From Deltaproteobacteria bacterium (GTDB lineage: Bacteria; Desulfobacterota; Syntrophia; Syntrophales; UBA2210): a DNA stretch of 11,882 nucleotides. The DNA lies in the NCBI GenBank assembly GCA_016935875.1, contig JAFGQD010000085.1, positions 1 through 11,882 on the forward strand. Reading direction: 5' to 3'. Each line of letters begins with the position of its first letter. The stretch's first letter is position 1. This document shows positions 6,601 through 11,882 of this stretch, in pieces. A model generated the notes under the pieces. It was not told where the DNA came from, searched no databases, and was given only the letters and a program-made list of their open reading frames with translations. The translations under genes were made by a program, and so were the position numbers.

Positions 6601-7789
6601 CAGGATTATTACCCATAATGTGAAGAACAAGATTTCAGAATTACTTGCTGGAAAAACTTCCGCCTCTAAGCTGGTTGATCCGGATGGCAGGAAAGTTTTT
6701 CTGAAAAAGTCGGAAGTAATTCAAAAAGATGTCCTTGATCTTATCCCCTTCAGGTTCTGGAAGGACATTACGCTTGATGATTACAAGGCTGAAGAAAAAG
6801 TGAGATCGATGTTAGAAAATCTTGCGAAGAGGGTGGAATCTGTCGAAACATTCTTTGCAGAGAAGATAGAAACGGTGAGGACAGGCGATGAATTGCCTCC
6901 CGGTGTGATCAAACTGGTAAAGGTGTATGTTGCCATAAAGAGAAAACTCTCCGTCGGTGACAAGATGGCGGGCAGACACGGCAACAAGGGGGTGCTGTCG
7001 AGGATACTTCCGGAGGCTGATATGCCTTTCTTTGAAGATGGGACGCCTGTCGATATCGTTCTAAATCCCCTTGGTGTGCCTTCGCGTATGAATGTGGGTC
7101 AGATTCTCGAGACGCATCTTGGGTGGGCGGCAAAGGGTCTTGGTGACAAGGTCCAGGATCTTGCTGAAAGAACCGGTGCCGATGCGGTGAAGCAGGAACT
7201 GAAGAACATATATTCCTCTCCTGAATTTGATGATTTTGTTGATGGAGCCACTGCCGATGAATTCATGAGATTCGTTCACAGATTGAAAAGAGGAGTTCCC
7301 TTTGCCACACCGGTTTTTGATGGGGCTAATGAGAGTGAAATAAGGGATATGCTGAGATCGGTCGGTCTGCCGGAAACGGGTCAGACGAGGCTTTACGACG
7401 GCCGTACGGGAGAAGCTTTTGACCAGAATGTAACGGTGGGAATGATCTACATGTTGAAACTCCACCACCTTGTCGATGATAAGATTCATGCGAGATCCAT
7501 AGGGCCATATTCCCTGGTTACGCAACAACCGCTTGGAGGAAAAGCACAGTTTGGTGGGCAGAGACTGGGTGAAATGGAAGTATGGGCGATTGAGGCCTAT
7601 GGCGCCGCCTATGCATTGCAGGAGTTTCTCACGGTCAAGTCGGATGATGTGGTGGGAAGAACGAGAATGTATGAAGCTATCGTAAAGGGAGAACATACCC
7701 TGGAGCCCGGTCTGCCGGAGTCCTTTAACGTACTTATCAAGGAATTGCAGGGCCTGGCTATTAATGTTGAATTATTGGAAAATGTGTAA
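3698..7789 (+). CDS. rpoB: DNA-directed RNA polymerase subunit beta
   Basis: A complete 1363-residue beta subunit, which builds half of the polymerase catalytic cleft. NGTERVIVSQLHRSPG lies at 139-154. The rifampicin-pocket cluster SSQLSQFMDQTNPLSE...HKRRLS lies at 511-534, with Asp519, His529 and Ser534 in the sensitive-type state (E. coli 516, 526 and 531). VETPEGPNIGL follows. The active-site loop GDKMAGRHGNKG lies at 1087-1098, with Lys1089 and Lys1097 (E. coli 1065 and 1073). The C-terminal clamp region contains LVTQQPLGGKAQFGGQRLGEMEVWA. Insertions occur around 225-350 and 960-1075; the second is about 20 residues longer than in E. coli. AAGGG (3688-3692) precedes the ATG by 5 nt. The reading frame is intact. 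Confidence 0.99.
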   Translation: MGTYRKSFSRIKKIVEIPDLIEIQTKSYEKFLQADVKPEDRENFGLQGAFKSVFPIVDFGGKCSLEFVSYKIGNARYDVRECTQKGMTYNAPLRVVIRLVVFDNNGRSGEQKTIRDIKEQEIYFGEIPLMTEKGTFNINGTERVIVSQLHRSPGIFFDHDKGKTHVSGKLIYSARIIPIRGSWLDLEFDPKDLLYARIDRRRKMPVTVLLKAMGYSAEELMEYFYDIEKVVLNGSTISVVVEDSLIGERVSEDIKDTQTGEVLLKKGRKISKAFLKKMADAGMDFMDVSEDYIVGKILASDVVDPETGDVLLKCADELDKDGVELLREKNITEVSFVQLDEEGTNSYIRNTMLIDKIETEEDGIVDVYRRLRPSNPPSIETARRFFNSLFFNQDSYDLSDVGRVKMNYKLRMEVPSDMTVLRREDIMEAVRYLINLKNGVADYSVDDIDHLGNRRIRSVGELIENQYRIGLVRMERAIKEKMSLLDIETMMPHDLINAKPATAVVNEFFGSSQLSQFMDQTNPLSEITHKRRLSALGPGGLTRERAGFEVRDVHNTHYGRVCPVETPEGPNIGLIISLSTYARVNDFGFIETPYRVVEGGKVLDRIQYLTATEEEDYIIAQANAPLDSGDRFTQELITARKGGNYIIANQGEINLMDVSPNQLVSVAAGLIPFLEHDDANRALMGSNMQRQAVPLLKPEAPLVGTGLGAVVARDSGAVIVAKGSGIVEDVDAARIVIKRDTEEGGDEADIGVDIYNLIKYQRSNQNTCFNHKPIVEKGSRVKKGDIIADGPATDNGELALGRNIMVAFMPWGGYNYEDSILISERIVKDDIYTSVHIEEFETVARDTKLGKEEITRDIPNVGEDALRNLDGSGIVSMGVSVKAGDILVGKVTPKGETQLSPEEKLLRAIFGEKAGDVRDTSLRIPPGVEGVVIDAKIFTRKGAEKDDRSQAIEDEAIDNLLKDRDDEIRIITHNVKNKISELLAGKTSASKLVDPDGRKVFLKKSEVIQKDVLDLIPFRFWKDITLDDYKAEEKVRSMLENLAKRVESVETFFAEKIETVRTGDELPPGVIKLVKVYVAIKRKLSVGDKMAGRHGNKGVLSRILPEADMPFFEDGTPVDIVLNPLGVPSRMNVGQILETHLGWAAKGLGDKVQDLAERTGADAVKQELKNIYSSPEFDDFVDGATADEFMRFVHRLKRGVPFATPVFDGANESEIRDMLRSVGLPETGQTRLYDGRTGEAFDQNVTVGMIYMLKLHHLVDDKIHARSIGPYSLVTQQPLGGKAQFGGQRLGEMEVWAIEAYGAAYALQEFLTVKSDDVVGRTRMYEAIVKGEHTLEPGLPESFNVLIKELQGLAINVELLENV

Positions 7790-7820
7790 ACTGATTCATC
7801 TACAGAGAATCTTAACAAAC

Positions 7821-7828
7821 AAAGGGAG
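7821..7828 (+). promoter_or_regulatory. Shine-Dalgarno deciding the GTG start of rpoC
   Basis: AAAGGGAG lies 9 nt before GTG 7838. That start gives the expected beta-prime N-terminus (EDIYGFFEKPKDP), and no in-frame ATG or other start is as well placed. Confidence 0.8.
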
Positions 7829-7837
7829 CTTTATCTA

Positions 7838-10800
7838 GTGGAAGATATCTATGGTTTTTTCGAGAAGCCTAAGGACCCTGTAAGGTTTAATGCCATTAAA
7901 GTGTCGCTTGCTTCACCGGAAGCTATAATCTCGTGGTCAAAGGGCGAGGTTAAAAAGCCTGAAACTATAAATTACAGGACATTCAAGCCGGAAAGAGACG
8001 GTCTGTTTTGTGCAAAGATCTTCGGGCCGGTCAAGGACTACGAGTGTCTTTGCGGTCGCTATAAGAGAATGAAACACCGGGGTATGGTGTGCGAGAAATG
8101 TGGAGTTGAAGTCATCCAGTCTAAGGTACGAAGGGAAAGAATGGGACATATCGTTCTGGCCGCCCCTGTAGCACACATCTGGTTTCTCAAGAGTCTGCCC
8201 AGCAGGATAGGCAATGCCCTGGACCTTACCCTCAAGGAATTAGAGAGAGTCTTGTATTTTGAGTCGTGGATAGTCCTTGATCCAAAGGACACCCCCCTGG
8301 AGAAGAAAGAGCTTCTTTCGGAAGATCGATATCTAGAAGTCCTGGATGAATATGGCGAAGATGCGTTTGAAGCGGGTATCGGCGCTGAGGCCATACGGAA
8401 ACTTCTGGAAGAGATTGATCTGGAAAAGCTGAGCGAGGAACTCCGTACCGAGCTGAAGGAAGCTACTTCGGTGACGAAAAAGACAAAACTGACAAAACGG
8501 TTGAAGGTTGTTGAAGCATTGAAGAGTTCAGGCAACAGACCTGAGTGGATGACCCTTACCGTGCTGCCTGTCATTCCACCGGACCTGAGACCTCTGGTCC
8601 CATTGGATGGTGGACGGTTTGCCACGTCTGATCTGAATGATCTCTACAGGAGGGTTATCAACAGGAACAACCGTTTGAAACGCCTCCTGGAGTTGAATGC
8701 CCCGGAGATTATTGTAAGGAATGAAAAAAGGATGCTCCAGGAAGCCGTTGATTGTCTCTTTGACAACGGCAGGCGTGGTCGTGCGGTCACCGGTTCCAAC
8801 AAGAGGCCTTTGAGATCTCTGTCGGACATGCTCAAGGGTAAGCAGGGAAGATTCAGGCAGAATCTGCTCGGAAAGAGGGTTGATTATTCCGGTAGGTCTG
8901 TGATCACGGTGGGGCCGGATCTCAGATTGCATCAGTGCGGGCTTCCCAAAAAGATGGCATTGGAATTATTTAAGCCGTTTATTTACAACAAGCTTGAAGA
9001 GCAGGGATATGTCACGACCGTAAAGAGTGCAAAGAAGATGGTCGAAAAAGAGGTCTCGGAAGTATGGGATGTTTTGGATGAAGTTGTGCAGGAATATCCC
9101 GTCATGCTCAACAGGGCTCCAACCCTCCACAGACTTGGCATCCAGGCATTTGAACCGGTTCTTATTGAGGGGAAGGCCTTGCAGCTTCACCCTCTCGTTT
9201 GCGCGGCATTTAATGCGGATTTTGATGGTGATCAGATGGCGGTGCACGTGCCGCTGTCGGTAGAGGCCCAGGTGGAGGCACGGTGCCTTATGATGTCCAC
9301 CAATAACATACTTTCTCCGGCCAATGGCAAGCCTATAATCGTTCCCAGCCAGGATATGGTTCTTGGCATATATTACATGACAAGATCACGGGAGTATGTA
9401 AAAGGGGAAGGGATGACTTTTTCCGATCCCGGTGAGGTGCGAAGCGCGTATGATGCGGAAGCGGTTGATCTCCATGCCACGATAAGGGTTCGGATGAACG
9501 GTAAGATGGTTGACACAACGGTCGGCAGGATATTGCTCTATGAGATTATTCCCGATGGAATCCCCTTTGATCTTACTAATAGGGTGATGAACAAAAAGGA
9601 GATAGCCAATCTGATCGATTATGCCTACCGGCATTCCGGGGCAAAAACGACCGTTATACTGGCGGACCGATTGAAGGACCTTGGATATAAATATGCCACA
9701 ATTTCAGGTATGTCGATTGCCATAGGTGATCTTGCCATTCCCGAAAGTAAAGGTGCTATTGTTGATAAGGCGCAGAAAGATGTTGTTGAGATACACAAAC
9801 AGTATATGGACGGCCTGATAACCGATGGCGAACGTTACAATAAGGTTATCGATATCTGGGCTCATGCCACAGAGAATGTTGCCAATGACATGCTGCGCGG
9901 TATCGGCACCGAGGAATTGGAAGGACCTGACGGGCGGAAGAACAAGGTTGAGAGTTTTAATTCGATTTATATGATGGCCGATTCCGGTGCCCGCGGTAGT
10001 GCGGCACAGACGAGACAACTTGCCGGTATGAGGGGGCTGATGGCAAAGCCGTCAGGGGAGATTATAGAAACACCCATTACCGCTAACTTCAGGGAAGGTC
10101 TTACGGTTCTGCAGTACTTTATCTCTACGCATGGTGCTAGAAAGGGCCTTGCCGACACGGCCCTGAAGACGGCAAACTCGGGGTATCTCACGAGAAGGCT
10201 TGTTGATGTGGCGCAGGATAGTATTGTTATGGAGAAGGATTGCGGCACTCTCGATGGAATTTACGTTTCAGCTCTGGCTGAGGGTGGAGAAATAATAGAA
10301 ACGGTGGGTGAACGTATTCTCGGGAGGGTTGCCCTGGAGGACATAGAAGATCCATTTACCGGAGAAATCCTGGTTAAGGCGAATCAGGAGATTGACGAAA
10401 TACTTGCGGAGAATATCGACAAAGCGGGGTTGGAAAAGGTACTTATCAGGTCCGCCCTTACCTGTAAATCGAAGCACGGTATCTGTATACGGTGCTACGG
10501 GAGAGATCTGGCGCATGGGCATCTGGTAAATATCGGTGAGGCTGTTGGCATCATTGCGGCGCAATCCATCGGTGAACCCGGAACCCAGTTGACCATGAGA
10601 ACATTCCACATAGGTGGTACAGCGAAGTTTGAAGAACACTCCACTCTGGAGGCGAGACATGATGGAGTGCTCAAGTTTGTTGATATCAATGTGGCTGTAA
10701 ACAAGGATAAAGAACCCGTTGTTATGAGTAGGAATGGAGAGGTCCACGTCCTAGATGCAGAAGGAAGAAATCGTGGTAAATATCCTGTTCCTTATGGGGC

Positions 10801-11882
10801 TCATTTAAGGGTTGTTGAAGGGGATGCTATAAAGGGAGGTACCTTGATTGCCCAATGGGATCCCTATTCGATTCCGATTCTTTCAGAGGTTGATGGGACC
10901 ATTAAGTTTGGAGATATTGTTGAAGGGAAAACCATGCAGGAGCAGGTTGATGAGGTTACCGGCCTTTCAAGGAAGGTAATTGTGGAATACAGGGCTGCTG
11001 ACCTGCGCCCCAGAGTTTCGGTAAAAGACAAAGATGGAAAAACAGCCAGAGTTCCGGGCTCACATACGATCGCGCGGCATCTGCTGCCTATTGGGGCGAA
11101 CATCGGTGTTTCAGAGGGTGATGAGATAAAGGCAGGTGATATTATCGCCAAGATCCCCAGAGAAACCACAAAAACGAAGGATATTACGGGAGGTCTCCCG
11201 CGTGTTGCGGAACTCTTTGAGGCCAGAAAGCCGAAAGAGTTTGCCGTGATAGCCGAGATAGACGGGGAAATCTCATACGGTGAGGATGTAAAGGGGAAGA
11301 GGAGAATCATTGTCACGCCTGTCGTTGGTGAGCCTAAGGAATATCTGATTGCCAAGGGGAAGCATGTAAGTGTCCAGGAAGGTGACAGAGTTGTGGCAGG
11401 CCGGGCCCTGATGGATGGCTCAAGTAATCCTCATGATATCCTTAATATCAAGGGTGAGAAAGAACTTGCAAGTTATCTGGTCGACGAGGTGCAGGAGGTT
11501 TACCGGTTGCAGGGGGTCAAGATTAATGACAAGCACATAGAGATTATCGTGCGACAGATGCTCAAAAAAATTAGAGTGACAGACTCCGGTGACACCACGC
11601 TACTCGTGGATGCGCAGGTGGATAAGAACCAATTTGAAGAGGAGAACGAGGAAACAATTCAACGGGGCGGAAAGCCCGCTACCGCCGTACCCGTGCTCCT
11701 GGGTATCACCAAGGCATCACTTCATACCGACAGTTTTATCTCCGCGGCGTCTTTTCAGGAAACAACCCGCGTGCTTACAGAGGCAGCCCTGTCCGGGAAA
11801 GTGGATTATTTAAGGGGTCTTAAGGAAAATGTGATTATGGGCAGGCTGGTTCCTGCCGGCACGGGACTTCCCATGTACAAGA
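7838..11882 (+). CDS. rpoC: DNA-directed RNA polymerase subunit beta' (3' end outside window)
   Basis: The catalytic beta-prime subunit, read for 1348 codons from a GTG start and still open at the window edge after TGLPMYK. From related proteins perhaps 15-45 residues are missing. Anchor motifs at several points all fall in one frame. Zinc site 1 is Cys70, Cys72, Cys85 and Cys88. The switch-2/lid region KGKQGRFRQNLLGKRVDYSGRS begins at about 333. The magnesium-binding NADFDGD lies at 459-465 (Asp461, 463, 465). Zinc site 2 is Cys802, Cys876, Cys883 and Cys886. The trigger loop GTQLTMRTFHIGG contains Met920, Arg921 and His924. A proteobacteria-like insertion follows the trigger loop, then the conserved C-terminal part (TKDITGGLPRVAELFEARKPK, RLQGVKINDKHIE, ITKASL, SFISAASFQETTRVLTEAA). 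It lies 48 nt after rpoB in the same operon. Confidence 0.98.
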   Translation, partial: MEDIYGFFEKPKDPVRFNAIKVSLASPEAIISWSKGEVKKPETINYRTFKPERDGLFCAKIFGPVKDYECLCGRYKRMKHRGMVCEKCGVEVIQSKVRRERMGHIVLAAPVAHIWFLKSLPSRIGNALDLTLKELERVLYFESWIVLDPKDTPLEKKELLSEDRYLEVLDEYGEDAFEAGIGAEAIRKLLEEIDLEKLSEELRTELKEATSVTKKTKLTKRLKVVEALKSSGNRPEWMTLTVLPVIPPDLRPLVPLDGGRFATSDLNDLYRRVINRNNRLKRLLELNAPEIIVRNEKRMLQEAVDCLFDNGRRGRAVTGSNKRPLRSLSDMLKGKQGRFRQNLLGKRVDYSGRSVITVGPDLRLHQCGLPKKMALELFKPFIYNKLEEQGYVTTVKSAKKMVEKEVSEVWDVLDEVVQEYPVMLNRAPTLHRLGIQAFEPVLIEGKALQLHPLVCAAFNADFDGDQMAVHVPLSVEAQVEARCLMMSTNNILSPANGKPIIVPSQDMVLGIYYMTRSREYVKGEGMTFSDPGEVRSAYDAEAVDLHATIRVRMNGKMVDTTVGRILLYEIIPDGIPFDLTNRVMNKKEIANLIDYAYRHSGAKTTVILADRLKDLGYKYATISGMSIAIGDLAIPESKGAIVDKAQKDVVEIHKQYMDGLITDGERYNKVIDIWAHATENVANDMLRGIGTEELEGPDGRKNKVESFNSIYMMADSGARGSAAQTRQLAGMRGLMAKPSGEIIETPITANFREGLTVLQYFISTHGARKGLADTALKTANSGYLTRRLVDVAQDSIVMEKDCGTLDGIYVSALAEGGEIIETVGERILGRVALEDIEDPFTGEILVKANQEIDEILAENIDKAGLEKVLIRSALTCKSKHGICIRCYGRDLAHGHLVNIGEAVGIIAAQSIGEPGTQLTMRTFHIGGTAKFEEHSTLEARHDGVLKFVDINVAVNKDKEPVVMSRNGEVHVLDAEGRNRGKYPVPYGAHLRVVEGDAIKGGTLIAQWDPYSIPILSEVDGTIKFGDIVEGKTMQEQVDEVTGLSRKVIVEYRAADLRPRVSVKDKDGKTARVPGSHTIARHLLPIGANIGVSEGDEIKAGDIIAKIPRETTKTKDITGGLPRVAELFEARKPKEFAVIAEIDGEISYGEDVKGKRRIIVTPVVGEPKEYLIAKGKHVSVQEGDRVVAGRALMDGSSNPHDILNIKGEKELASYLVDEVQEVYRLQGVKINDKHIEIIVRQMLKKIRVTDSGDTTLLVDAQVDKNQFEEENEETIQRGGKPATAVPVLLGITKASLHTDSFISAASFQETTRVLTEAALSGKVDYLRGLKENVIMGRLVPAGTGLPMYK

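Noticed and set aside
5783..6616. Minus-strand open frame of 277 codons inside rpoB
   Set aside because: It is fully antisense to a highly conserved rpoB region, has no family resemblance, and no promoter or ribosome-binding site is visible.
7061..7696. Minus-strand open frame of 211 codons at the end of rpoB
   Set aside because: It is a codon-bias shadow of conserved rpoB sequence with no recognisable domain.
8059..8932. Overlapping minus-strand frames across the 5' third of rpoC
   Set aside because: They are antisense to the uninterrupted rpoC reading frame, and their Ser/Arg-rich content is typical of shadows.

Overview
The window is a stretch of bacterial core genome. It carries the classic translation/transcription cluster in the order tRNA-Thr, rpmG, tRNA-Trp, secE, nusG, rplK, rplA, rplJ, rplL, rpoB, rpoC. 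Every gene lies on the + strand, and rpoC runs off the right edge. I see no mobile element, CRISPR array, phage gene or defence gene. The most interesting material is regulatory RNA between the genes rather than a new protein system.

Organism: RpoB carries large insertions in both of the usual lineage-specific places, and RpoC carries an inserted segment after the trigger loop. RpoC begins with an EDIYGFFEKPKDP-type N-terminus, and tRNA-Trp and rpmG sit just before secE. From family memory this suits a Gram-negative of the former Deltaproteobacteria (Desulfobacterota, possibly a Syntrophia/Syntrophobacterales-like lineage) with moderate GC. The lineage call is inference; that it is a bacterium is certain.

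Layout: 1-464 holds tRNA-Thr(GGT), the zinc-ribbon form of ribosomal protein L33, and tRNA-Trp(CCA). 489-1227 holds secE and nusG, only 4 nt apart. 1277-2436 holds rplK (L11) and rplA (L1). 2437-2621 is a structured L10-type leader. 2622-3556 holds rplJ (L10, TTG start) and rplL (L7/L12). 3557-3697 contains a long hairpin placed like the rplL-rpoB attenuator/processing site of enterobacteria. 3698-7789 is rpoB, and 7838 to the end is rpoC (GTG start, C-terminus missing). No gene-free stretch exceeds about 185 bases.

Together: L11, L1, L10 and L7/L12 form the L1 stalk and the GTPase-associated stalk of the 50S subunit. SecE anchors the Sec translocon. NusG couples RNA polymerase to elongation factors and the ribosome. 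RpoB and RpoC form the polymerase catalytic core. The two structured gaps are where stalk-protein output (the L10 leader) and polymerase output (the rplL-rpoB hairpin) would be set separately within one long transcript.
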